Positions 7,302 through 14,891 of a DNA stretch of 64,000 nucleotides are shown piece by piece. Positions within the stretch are counted from its first letter, which is position 1. Each line of letters opens with the position of its first letter. The position numbers and the translations under genes were made by a program. The notes beneath the pieces were generated by a model. It searched no databases, was not told the origin of the DNA, and saw only the letters and a list, made by a program, of their open reading frames with translations. Source of the DNA: Pontibacter diazotrophicus (GTDB lineage: Bacteria > Bacteroidota > Bacteroidia > Cytophagales > Hymenobacteraceae); the NCBI RefSeq assembly GCF_003367245.1, contig NZ_QRGR01000007.1, positions 248,001-312,000 of the forward strand, written 5' to 3'.

Positions 7302-9113
7302 ATGATGAAACACAAACTCACTTTATGTGCGGCTTTGGCCGTGGCGACGCTAGGCACTGTAGGCTGTACCCGCACCACGGAGCAGGAGCAGCGTACGGAA
7401 GCTGTGCAGGCTGACCAAAACCTGGGCCAGCTGTTTGAAAATTACTATGAGGAACGGTTGAAGCTGTTCCCGCTGGAGGCTACTGCCATCGCCGATAACC
7501 GCTACAACGACCAACTTCCCAACGACCTAAGCCAGGAGTATGTAGCGCAGGTGCGCCAGTTATATCAAGGCTACCTTGATAAAATTAACCAGATAGACCG
7601 CAGCAAACTGGATGCACAGGAGCAGGTCAGCTATGATATCTTTAAGTATGAGATGCAGATGTCGTTGGAGGGGCTGGAGCAGCCGGCAGAATTGCTGCTG
7701 CCGGTAAACCAATTCTGGGGACTTCCGATTACTATAGCGCAGCTTGGTTCCGGCTCCAGTAACCAACCTTTTAATACGCCTGAAGATTACGAGGATTTCC
7801 TGGGCCGCATCAGAGGGTTTACTGTTTGGGGAGATACGGCTATTGCCAACATGCGCAGAGGGATGCGTGCGGGCATTGTTTTGCCGCGGGCACTGACACA
7901 AAAGGTACTGCCACAGCTGCAGGCCATGGTGGTGGACGACCCGACAAAAACTATTTTCTGGGCACCTGTAGAAAACTTACCCGATACGTTTACCGCTGCA
8001 CAGAAAGATAGCATCAGGCAAGCCTATACCAGGGCTATAAGTGAAGAGGTAATTCCAACTTATAAAAGACTGTACGACTTTATACAGCAGGAGTATTTAC
8101 CGGCGAGCCGTACAAGCACTGGCATTAGTGGCATAACGGGAGGCGAAGACTTATATAAGTACCTGGTGCGCTACTGGACTACCACTGAAATGACGCCTGA
8201 TCAGATATTTGATATCGGGCAGCAGGAGGTGGCGCGTATCCGAAGCGAAATGGAGAAGGTAAAGGAGCAGGTAGGCTTTGAAGGTAGCCTGAATGAGTTT
8301 TTCAGGTACGTAAACGATGACCCTAAGTTCACCCCGTTTAATACACCTGAGGAGGTGCTCGGGGCTTACCGCCAGGTGGAGCAGCGCATGCAGCCACAGC
8401 TGGATAAGCTATTCGGTATGACTCCCGAGTCTGAGTTTGAGGTGCGGCAGACGGAGGCATTCAGAGCGGCATCTGCGAGTGCGGAGTATAACCCGCCGGC
8501 ACCGGATGGCTCCCGCCCAGGCATTTTTTATGTGCCAATTCTGGATGCAAGCACTTATAATGTAGTAGGGATGGAGTCTTTGTTCCTGCATGAAGCTATT
8601 CCGGGGCACCACTACCAGATTTCAATACAGCAGGAGCAGGAGGGGCTACCCCGGTTCAGGCAATACGCCTGGTACGGTGCATTTGGCGAAGGCTGGGCCT
8701 TATACTCCGAGAGCCTTGGCAGAGAGCTCGGCCTGTATACGGACCCATACCAGTATTTTGGCCGCCTGAGTGATGAAATGCACCGGGCTATTCGCCTGGT
8801 GGTGGATGTGGGCATGCACGCCAAAGGCTGGACGCGTGAGCAGGCCATACAGTACTCGCTGGACAATGAACTGACGAGCCGGGAAGCAGCCGTAGCCGAA
8901 ATAGAGCGTTACATGGCTATACCGGGACAGGCGTTGAGCTACAAAATTGGAGAGTTGAAAATGAAGGAATTGCGCCAGCGGGCAGAGCAGGAGCTAGGAG
9001 ATAAATTCAGCATCAGAGCCTTTCACGACGAAATTCTTAAAGGTGGTGTAATGCCACTGGCGGTGCTGGAGAAAAAAATAGAGGAGTGGATTGCGGAACA
9101 GAAGAGTACCTGA
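7302..9113 (+). CDS. DUF885-family lipoprotein, putative metallopeptidase
   Basis: A 603-residue lipoprotein with a lipobox ending GTVGC at residue 22. It belongs to the DUF885 family, whose members have a gluzincin-like metallopeptidase arrangement. The key motif HEAIPGHHYQ lies near residue 430 and is followed by GEGWALYSESL, which supplies the third metal ligand glutamate. The protein is probably anchored in the outer or inner membrane facing the periplasm. Peptidase activity is inferred from the motif; substrates for the family are poorly known. ATG 7302 is used; a second ATG follows directly. It converges on the Spy-like gene across a terminator. Confidence 0.9.
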   Translation: MMKHKLTLCAALAVATLGTVGCTRTTEQEQRTEAVQADQNLGQLFENYYEERLKLFPLEATAIADNRYNDQLPNDLSQEYVAQVRQLYQGYLDKINQIDRSKLDAQEQVSYDIFKYEMQMSLEGLEQPAELLLPVNQFWGLPITIAQLGSGSSNQPFNTPEDYEDFLGRIRGFTVWGDTAIANMRRGMRAGIVLPRALTQKVLPQLQAMVVDDPTKTIFWAPVENLPDTFTAAQKDSIRQAYTRAISEEVIPTYKRLYDFIQQEYLPASRTSTGISGITGGEDLYKYLVRYWTTTEMTPDQIFDIGQQEVARIRSEMEKVKEQVGFEGSLNEFFRYVNDDPKFTPFNTPEEVLGAYRQVEQRMQPQLDKLFGMTPESEFEVRQTEAFRAASASAEYNPPAPDGSRPGIFYVPILDASTYNVVGMESLFLHEAIPGHHYQISIQQEQEGLPRFRQYAWYGAFGEGWALYSESLGRELGLYTDPYQYFGRLSDEMHRAIRLVVDVGMHAKGWTREQAIQYSLDNELTSREAAVAEIERYMAIPGQALSYKIGELKMKELRQRAEQELGDKFSIRAFHDEILKGGVMPLAVLEKKIEEWIAEQKST

Positions 9114-9130
9114 AGCAAACATGAAAGGCA

Positions 9131-9168
9131 AAAAAGAAGGCGCAACTTGATAGTCGCGCCTTCTTTTT
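9131..9168. terminator. Bidirectional terminator
   Basis: A 13-bp stem (A5-GAAGGCGC paired with GCGCCTTC-T5) with a 12-base loop, flanked by A and T runs. It lies between the convergent DUF885 and Spy-like genes. Confidence 0.85.
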
Positions 9169-9184
9169 TTGATAAAGAGCTTTT

Positions 9185-9637
9185 TTACTGATTCTGATGT
9201 TTATGGTCCAGGCGTTTGAGGAGAAGCTTGGTGAACTCCCGTTCACCACGATATAGCTTTACAAGCTGCTTTGCAGAAATCACCTTCTGGTATTTACCTG
9301 CATACTCCTTGTCCAGCGCCAGCTCTTTCTCTTTCAGGTCGAAAATCTTATTTATCCGGGCCTGCACCTCCTGGTCAGGGAGTACGTCAACATCCTGCCT
9401 GAAATCGATGCGGTAACCTTTTACCAGTTCGCGTCGCTTTTTTTCATGCTCATTGTAAATAGGCCAGAATTTCTGCGACTGCTCCGCCGAAAGTCCCATC
9501 TTGTCAGTCAGGAAAGCGATTTTTGCAGCCTCTACGTTTTCTCTTCGTTCGTGCCGGCTTTTGTCCTGCGCAAAGGCAGTTGTGCCGCTAAGGGTAAAAG
9601 CACAAAACAAAAGTACTAGTACGGTATAATGCTTCAT
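9185..9637 (-). CDS. Periplasmic Spy/CpxP-like sensor or chaperone protein
   Basis: A 150-residue protein with a signal peptide cleaved around Ala23 and a mature part that is almost entirely charged helix (SAEQSQKFWPIYNEHEKKRREL and the later ALDKEYAGKYQKVISAKQL). This is the pattern of Bacteroidota Spy/LTXXQ-like periplasmic proteins. Such proteins may act as chaperones or as envelope stress sensors. It is the third gene of an operon with an ECF sigma factor and a membrane protein (7-base gap to the preceding gene), which suggests an envelope-stress regulon. The assignment to Spy is by resemblance only. Confidence 0.72.
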   Translation of the reverse strand: MKHYTVLVLLFCAFTLSGTTAFAQDKSRHERRENVEAAKIAFLTDKMGLSAEQSQKFWPIYNEHEKKRRELVKGYRIDFRQDVDVLPDQEVQARINKIFDLKEKELALDKEYAGKYQKVISAKQLVKLYRGEREFTKLLLKRLDHKHQNQ

Positions 9638-9644
9638 GGATGGA

Positions 9645-10082
9645 TTAGTAGTCTAGGTCGTTGATCTTATAGTATTCCAGCTCTTCTTCAGCTGTAGTGG
9701 AGCTCACATTTAAAAATTCTACCGCAAGATCCTGGTCTGCAAGAGAATGTTCTTCAAAGTCTGCGGTTTCTACCTGCGCATAGGTGTCCAGGTAAACCAT
9801 AATTTCTTCATCAGACAGCGAGGCAACTGTAGTAACCATTTCCTGCTGCTGGTTTTGCTGTATGTTAAAAAAGTAAATGCCCACAAACATAAGCAGCAGG
9901 ATAAGCGGAGCCATAGCGTGCCGTACAGGGCGCCACAATGATGCATACCATGCAGTAGCAGTCACCTGCTCACGTCTAGCGGTGCGTTCCATAATTTGCA
10001 TGGGCAGGCGGTCGAAATATCCTTCCGGTACCTGGTGCACATTTCGCTTCGGAATGTCATTTAATTTCATATCCTTCCTCAT
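9645..10082 (-). CDS. Single-pass membrane protein, putative anti-sigma factor
   Basis: A 145-residue protein with an N-terminal cytoplasmic part (NVHQVPEGYFDRLPMQIMER), one transmembrane helix at about 57-73 (HAMAPLILLLMFVGIYFF), and an acidic extracytoplasmic tail rich in Glu/Asp. Its place directly downstream of an ECF sigma gene, with the same strand and a 44-base gap, and its topology fit a membrane anti-sigma factor. It lacks a zinc-binding ASD motif (no HxxxCxxC), so the role is inferred from context and topology only. Confidence 0.65.
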   Translation of the reverse strand: MRKDMKLNDIPKRNVHQVPEGYFDRLPMQIMERTARREQVTATAWYASLWRPVRHAMAPLILLLMFVGIYFFNIQQNQQQEMVTTVASLSDEEIMVYLDTYAQVETADFEEHSLADQDLAVEFLNVSSTTAEEELEYYKINDLDY

Positions 10083-10126
10083 GTTCCTCGTCTTCTTTTG
10101 GTTAGATAGAAAACGCGGGTTATAGT

Positions 10127-10666
10127 TTAATCCTGTTTCAGATATTCTTCAATTTTTTTAACGGCAATGTGGTACGATGCCTTTAAGGCACCTACGGATG
10201 TTCCCAGTATCTCGGACATTTCCTCGTATTTCATATCATCAAAATACTTCATATTGAACACGAGGCGCTGTTTATCGGGCAGCTTTAGTATCGCTTTCTG
10301 CAGCTTTAACTGTACCTCGTCACCGGCAATATCGGGGGATGATTCTATCTTCTCCATCAGCTCAGCAGTGACGTCATTTATAGGCAGGAAAAACTTCCTT
10401 TTTTTGCTGGACAGGAACGAGAGGCACTCGTTGGTGGCAATGCGGTAAATCCACGTGTAGAGTTGGGCGTCTTTGCGGAAGTTCTCCAGGTTCTTCCATA
10501 TCTTGACAAAAACCTCCTGCGTAAGGTCATCGGTATCGTCATGGTCGATCACCATCTTGCGGATGTGCCAGTATACTTTCTGCTGGTACTTCCGGACAAG
10601 CTGGTTAAAAGCCATGTTGCGGCTCTCGGGGTTAGCGAATTTTTCTAGTAGCTCTTTGTCTTCCAC
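10127..10666 (-). CDS. ECF-type RNA polymerase sigma factor
   Basis: A 179-residue group IV sigma-70 factor. Region 2 spans about 15-88, with the DDLTQEVFVKIWKNL core-binding helix and the FRKDAQLYTWIYRIATN promoter-melting segment. Region 4 spans about 120-175, with the helix-turn-helix YEEMSEILGTSVGALKASYH. Region 3 is absent, as expected. The start is GTG 10664-10666; an in-frame stop lies at 10676-10678 and no ATG is available. It heads the operon sigma / membrane protein / Spy-like, so it probably responds to envelope conditions and autoregulates. Confidence 0.92.
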   Translation of the reverse strand: MEDKELLEKFANPESRNMAFNQLVRKYQQKVYWHIRKMVIDHDDTDDLTQEVFVKIWKNLENFRKDAQLYTWIYRIATNECLSFLSSKKRKFFLPINDVTAELMEKIESSPDIAGDEVQLKLQKAILKLPDKQRLVFNMKYFDDMKYEEMSEILGTSVGALKASYHIAVKKIEEYLKQD

Positions 10667-10868
10667 TTTACAAAATCACGGAGCAGTAGGCAGATGTAAG
10701 ATCGATTAAGAGCATATTAAAGCTGCTGTTAGAGGCAAAAAATGCGCATGCCTTTTAATAAGGGACATTTTGTGGTGCTGTGGTATCAAACCATAAAATG
10801 TCAAACGCCAGAGTTCAGAAAAACTTCTTGATTGCCTAACCAATATTTTTAAAACACCCTCTAAAGAT

Positions 10869-10901
10869 AAAGAGGCTGTACTACATCAGCACAGCCTCTT
10901 T
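10869..10901 (-). terminator. Terminator of the transketolase operon
   Basis: A perfect 11-bp stem AAAGAGGCTGT / ACAGCCTCTTT with an 11-base loop, 23 bases after the stop of the transketolase C-terminal subunit gene on the minus strand. Confidence 0.7.
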
Positions 10902-10923
10902 AAAAATTTGTTTCTGATTATGC

Positions 10924-11883
10924 TTACGCTTGCTTTCTGCTGATGGCACGCTGCGCGGCATCCACAATATCGTTCTCTGACAATCCGTACTTCTCCATCA
11001 GTTCTTCCGGAGTTCCGGACTCACCAAAGGAGTCATTTACGGCTACATATTCCATTGGCAGCGGTGTGTTCTTCACCAGCACCTGGGCAATGCTATCACC
11101 AAGTCCTCCCAAACGATTATGCTCTTCGGCGCTTACCACGCATTTTGTTTTAGCCACTGATTTCAGGATAGCCTCTTCGTCCAGTGGCTTGATGGTGTGG
11201 ATGTTGATAATTTCGGCAGAGATACCTTTTTCGGCTAATATATGACCAGCTAAAATCGCTTTCCAAACCATGTGGCCTGTAGCAAAAATGCTCACGTCAG
11301 TACCTTCGTTCACCATCCAGGCTTTACCTATTTCAAACTTCTGGTTCGGGTCTGTAAAAATAGGTATCACCGGGCGGCCGAAGCGCAGGTAAACCGGTCC
11401 TTCGTAATCAGCAATAGCGATGGTGGCCGCTTTTGTCTGGTTATAGTCGCAGGGGTTGATAACTGTCATGTGCGGCAGCATTTTCATCATGCCGATGTCC
11501 TCCAGAATCTGGTGCGTGGCACCGTCTTCACCCAGCGTTAAGCCTGCATGGGAGGCGCATATTTTTACGTTTTTGCCAGAGTAAGCGATAGACTGTCGGA
11601 TCTGGTCGTACACGCGGCCAGTAGAGAAATTGGCAAACGTACCGGTAAACGGAATCTTACCGCCAATAGTCAGACCGGCGGCGATGCCCATCATGTTGGC
11701 TTCAGCTATACCAATCTGGAAGAAACGCTCCGGGTTCTCCTTGATAAAATCACCCATTTTAAGTGAGCCCACTAAGTCGGCACAAAGGGCTACAACATTG
11801 GGGTTTGTGCGGCCAAGCTCAAGCAAACCAGCTCCAAAACCGGAGCGTGTGTCTTTTTTCTCTGTATACTTGTATTCTTTCAT
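10924..11883 (-). CDS. Transketolase, C-terminal subunit (pyrimidine-binding and C-terminal domains)
   Basis: The 319-residue protein corresponds to the second half of transketolase. The conserved FFQIGIAEANMMGIAAGL carries the catalytic Glu61 that contacts the thiamine diphosphate aminopyrimidine, and the C-terminal transketolase domain runs from about 185. With the N-terminal subunit encoded upstream (13345-14208) it would form an alpha2beta2-type enzyme moving two-carbon units in the pentose phosphate pathway. Its ATG directly abuts the stop codon of the VWA gene (TAG ATG), indicating translational coupling with that gene and not with its true partner. That separation is unusual. Confidence 0.9.
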   Translation of the reverse strand: MKEYKYTEKKDTRSGFGAGLLELGRTNPNVVALCADLVGSLKMGDFIKENPERFFQIGIAEANMMGIAAGLTIGGKIPFTGTFANFSTGRVYDQIRQSIAYSGKNVKICASHAGLTLGEDGATHQILEDIGMMKMLPHMTVINPCDYNQTKAATIAIADYEGPVYLRFGRPVIPIFTDPNQKFEIGKAWMVNEGTDVSIFATGHMVWKAILAGHILAEKGISAEIINIHTIKPLDEEAILKSVAKTKCVVSAEEHNRLGGLGDSIAQVLVKNTPLPMEYVAVNDSFGESGTPEELMEKYGLSENDIVDAAQRAISRKQA

Positions 11884-13275
11884 CTATCTGTTGAAAATTT
11901 TTACGGTTGTAGTTGCGCCCGACCTGATAGTAAAATCTTTTACATCAGTGAATTTACTCGCCTGGGCTGTTTTCATGCGGTAAACCAATCTATAATTTCC
12001 CGGCTGCAAGGCCATCGTTACTTTACTGTTTTCTTCCGGCAGATTACAAAGCCAGCGCTGCACGCCATTTTCCTCCATCAGGTATACGCTGCCATAGCCT
12101 TTTATCTGGGAAGGTATGGCTAACTGCCCCGGCGGCGGTATGGTAATCAATTTTGTCTGCCCCTGCTTCAGATCTATCCCCTTCATGTAAATGCGTGGCA
12201 TAGTCAGAATCTCCAGGTCATACGTTCCTGTCAGGTACTTGTGCTGCTCCCCGAACTGCTGCACGTGGAGCGTCTGCTCCTTACCATGCGGCCTTACAAT
12301 GGCAGGCAATTGCCCATAAGGGGAGGGGCCATCCTGCTTCAGGTTTAGTATACCCTGCGGCGACTTTACTTTGATTACATTGTGCTTTCCGGGCCTGATG
12401 CTGATGTTGCGTTCCACAACAGCAGGTGTGGTGTTCACCACCAGATCATAAGGTAGCAGCGCATCTATGTCCAGCATATCGGCCTTTCCCTCTCCGCTCT
12501 GGTAGTGCACGTAGTTGTACTCCGGTTGCCCGGTCAGGGAGTTGAGGAACGTCATGTTCACGTTACTCTCCACTGCCTGTCCCTGCTCATTGAGTAGTTC
12601 CACGCTCACCGTTGTCTGGCTTAGCGTCTGCGTCACAATTTCGGTCAGCACCGTTTCAAAGGTCTGCACGTCAGCAGCGTTAAAGTATTGGCCAATGCAG
12701 CTGAGTTGTTTCTCATACTCCGGGTCAATGCCAATGCCTATCACAAAAGGGCGCAGGAAAATACGCTTCTTCTGCAGGGCCAGCGACATAGCGCAGGGGT
12801 CTCCGCCACAAGACTCCAGTCCATCTGTAATCAGGATGATGACGTTGCGCGCCTTATCTTCCGGGAAATCTCCAGCCGACTGCTGAAGTGAATATGTTAT
12901 CGGCGTATTGCCGCGCGGTATAATTTCTGTCAACTTCTTCTGGATGGCCGCCGTGCTGTTTCCAGAAAACGGTACTTCCAGTCTCGTATCTTTGCAATCG
13001 TTGCGCTCACGGCCAAACTGATGCCCATACACCCGCAGCGCCACCTCTACATTGTCGTAGCGCTCCAGCGAGTCTACGAGGTGGGCGAGCAGGTTTTTGG
13101 CAACCGTCATGCGGTCGCTGCTTTCCCATTTAGCCAGCATACTTCCTGAAGCGTCCAGCAGGAACAGAATCCTTGTTGTAGGCTGCTCCTGCTTCTCCTG
13201 GCCTAACACGTTACCGCTTACTGAAAATATCAGCAATAAGGTGAATGCTGCGAAAATATTACGCCAAAGGGCCAT
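11884..13275 (-). CDS. Exported VWA-domain protein
   Basis: A 463-residue protein with an N-terminal signal peptide (hydrophobic segment 7-25, ending about Gln26). A von Willebrand factor A domain spans about 33-215. The metal-ion-dependent adhesion motif is present as DASGS (41-45), the NTPITYSL threonine (about 130) and the TDGLESCGG aspartate (about 160). The remaining 250 residues look like two or three beta-sandwich modules with a late lipid/cell-surface style. VWA domains bind protein partners through a divalent metal. The gene lies between the two transketolase halves, 69 bases after one and directly touching the other. A metabolic link to transketolase is not obvious. Confidence 0.87.
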   Translation of the reverse strand: MALWRNIFAAFTLLLIFSVSGNVLGQEKQEQPTTRILFLLDASGSMLAKWESSDRMTVAKNLLAHLVDSLERYDNVEVALRVYGHQFGRERNDCKDTRLEVPFSGNSTAAIQKKLTEIIPRGNTPITYSLQQSAGDFPEDKARNVIILITDGLESCGGDPCAMSLALQKKRIFLRPFVIGIGIDPEYEKQLSCIGQYFNAADVQTFETVLTEIVTQTLSQTTVSVELLNEQGQAVESNVNMTFLNSLTGQPEYNYVHYQSGEGKADMLDIDALLPYDLVVNTTPAVVERNISIRPGKHNVIKVKSPQGILNLKQDGPSPYGQLPAIVRPHGKEQTLHVQQFGEQHKYLTGTYDLEILTMPRIYMKGIDLKQGQTKLITIPPPGQLAIPSQIKGYGSVYLMEENGVQRWLCNLPEENSKVTMALQPGNYRLVYRMKTAQASKFTDVKDFTIRSGATTTVKIFNR

Positions 13276-13344
13276 GTAAGGGGTACTAAAGCAAGTCGGG
13301 TATCAGAAAGAGACAGCACAAAGTCCGGTATTGCTTTGTGTTGT

Positions 13345-14208
13345 TTAGTAGTCAGCGGCCTCGTTTACAGCTAATTGCTGTAAGGCAATTTCCAGCTGCT
13401 CATCGTTTGGTGCTACGCCATGCCATTTATGCGAGCCCATCATAAAGTCAACGCCATACCCCATCTCTGTGTCCATCAGGATCATCACAGGCTTTCCTTT
13501 ACCTGTAGCGGCTTTTGCTTGGTCTAAAGCGGGTAGAAGTGTTTCGAAGCTGTTTCCGTTTGCCTCCATTACATGCCATCCGAAAGCCTCAAACTTAGCA
13601 CGCAGGTCACCCAGCGGCATTACTTCTTTTGTGGAACCGTCTATTTGCTGGCCGTTTCTGTCTATGGTGGCAATCAGGTTATCTACTTTTTTTCCGCCGG
13701 CATACATCGTTGCCTCCCATACCTGTCCTTCCTGCAGTTCACCGTCACCCATCAATACATATACAAGGCTGTTATCCTTGTTTAGTTTCTTTGCCTGGGC
13801 GGCACCAATGGCAACCGACAGACCCTGACCTAAGGAGCCCGAAGCTACGCGGATACCTGGCAGACCTTCTTCTGTGGCAGGGTGGCCCTGTAACCGGGAG
13901 TTTAACTTGCGGAAAGTGGCCAGTTCTTTTGGATCAAAGAAGCCTGCGCGGGCCAGGGTGCTGTAAAAAACAGGCGAAATATGGCCGTTTGACAGGAAGA
14001 ACAGGTCTTCGCCTTCGCCATTCATCTTAAAATCAGTGCTATAGTTCATTACCTTGAAGTACAGCGATACAAAGTAATCGGTGCAGCCCAGGGAACCGCC
14101 CGGGTGGCCGGAGTTAACGGCGTGTACCATGCGCACGATATCACGGCGCACTTGTGCTGCAACTTCCTTCAGCTCATCAATGCTCTTGTTGTGTGGATTC
14201 ACTTTCAA
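13345..14208 (-). CDS. Transketolase, N-terminal subunit (thiamine-diphosphate-binding)
   Basis: This 287-residue protein matches the first third of transketolase. It has GHPGGSLG (34-41), LSNGHISPVFY, GSLGQGLSVAIGAA (124-137) and the ThDP motif beginning GDGELQEG (154-161) and closing at DRNG (183-186). It lacks the pyrimidine-binding half, which is a separate gene at 10924-11883. The start codon is probably TTG 14206-14208 or GTG 14200-14202; there is no in-frame ATG before the conserved region and a stop lies at 14221-14223. It is the first gene of a three-gene operon that includes a VWA protein. Confidence 0.9.
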   Translation of the reverse strand: MKVNPHNKSIDELKEVAAQVRRDIVRMVHAVNSGHPGGSLGCTDYFVSLYFKVMNYSTDFKMNGEGEDLFFLSNGHISPVFYSTLARAGFFDPKELATFRKLNSRLQGHPATEEGLPGIRVASGSLGQGLSVAIGAAQAKKLNKDNSLVYVLMGDGELQEGQVWEATMYAGGKKVDNLIATIDRNGQQIDGSTKEVMPLGDLRAKFEAFGWHVMEANGNSFETLLPALDQAKAATGKGKPVMILMDTEMGYGVDFMMGSHKWHGVAPNDEQLEIALQQLAVNEAADY

Positions 14209-14385
14209 TAGAATTATTAGTTAATGATTGGGAATATTAAACAAATATGTAGTGTGATACAAGTAATACTACGATAATCACAGCTTTTCAAGGCTTTTTT
14301 TAGGAATTTCAGAGGATTCCCGTGTGGTTGCCAGATTGTAGGACCAGCCTTTTGCCAGCGTATTGCTGTAGTTTTTTATAAATAC

Positions 14386-14423
14386 GAAAAACGCAGCTGC
14401 CCGGTCGGGCAGCTGCGTTTTTC
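14386..14423 (-). terminator. Terminator of the FAH/M23/Bcp operon
   Basis: Arms of 18 bases (14386-14403 and 14406-14423, starting GAAAAACGCAGCTG) pair perfectly across a two- to four-base loop, with A and T runs at the outer ends. It lies eight bases after the bcp stop. Confidence 0.85.
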
Positions 14424-14430
14424 TATCTGC

Positions 14431-14883
14431 TTACTTTGCCAGTATCTGGCCAGTATGTTCTTTTGTTTTTACTTTCCGGATAATGTCCTCGATTACCCCG
14501 TTCTCATCAATTACGAACGTAAAGCGCATGGTGCCCATATACTTACGCCCATACATCGACTTTTCCTGCCACACTCCGTACTGCTCCACAATCTGCTTGT
14601 CGGTGTCGGCTATCAGCGTGAACGGAAGCTCAAATTTGCTGATGAAATTCTGGTGCGATTTCTCATCGTCGGTACTTACCCCGATCACTTCGTAGCCTTC
14701 CTGCTGCAGATCGCTGTAATGGTCGCGGAGGTTGCAAGCCTGGGCTGTGCAGCCGGGGGTGTTATCCTTTGGGTAAAAATACAGGATTACTTTTTTGCCA
14801 CGGTAGTCGCTAAGCTTTACGGTTTTACCGTTCTGGTCTTTGCCCTCAAATTCAGGGGCTTTGTCTCCGATGTTCAGTTCCAT
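14431..14883 (-). CDS. bcp: Thioredoxin-dependent thiol peroxidase (peroxiredoxin Q/Bcp)
   Basis: A 150-residue peroxiredoxin. The peroxidatic Cys45 lies in PGCTAQACNLRD and the resolving Cys50 is five residues later, which is the atypical 2-Cys BCP arrangement. The FYPKDNTPGCT motif is characteristic. It reduces hydroperoxides in the cytoplasm with electrons from thioredoxin. It starts at ATG 14881-14883, eight bases after the M23 peptidase stop, and ends the operon before a strong terminator. Confidence 0.95.
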   Translation of the reverse strand: MELNIGDKAPEFEGKDQNGKTVKLSDYRGKKVILYFYPKDNTPGCTAQACNLRDHYSDLQQEGYEVIGVSTDDEKSHQNFISKFELPFTLIADTDKQIVEQYGVWQEKSMYGRKYMGTMRFTFVIDENGVIEDIIRKVKTKEHTGQILAK

Positions 14884-14891
14884 TAGTTTTA

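Noticed and set aside
10924..14208. Split transketolase as a frameshifted single gene
   Set aside because: A complete VWA gene lies between the halves and each half has its own stop and start; split transketolases are known.
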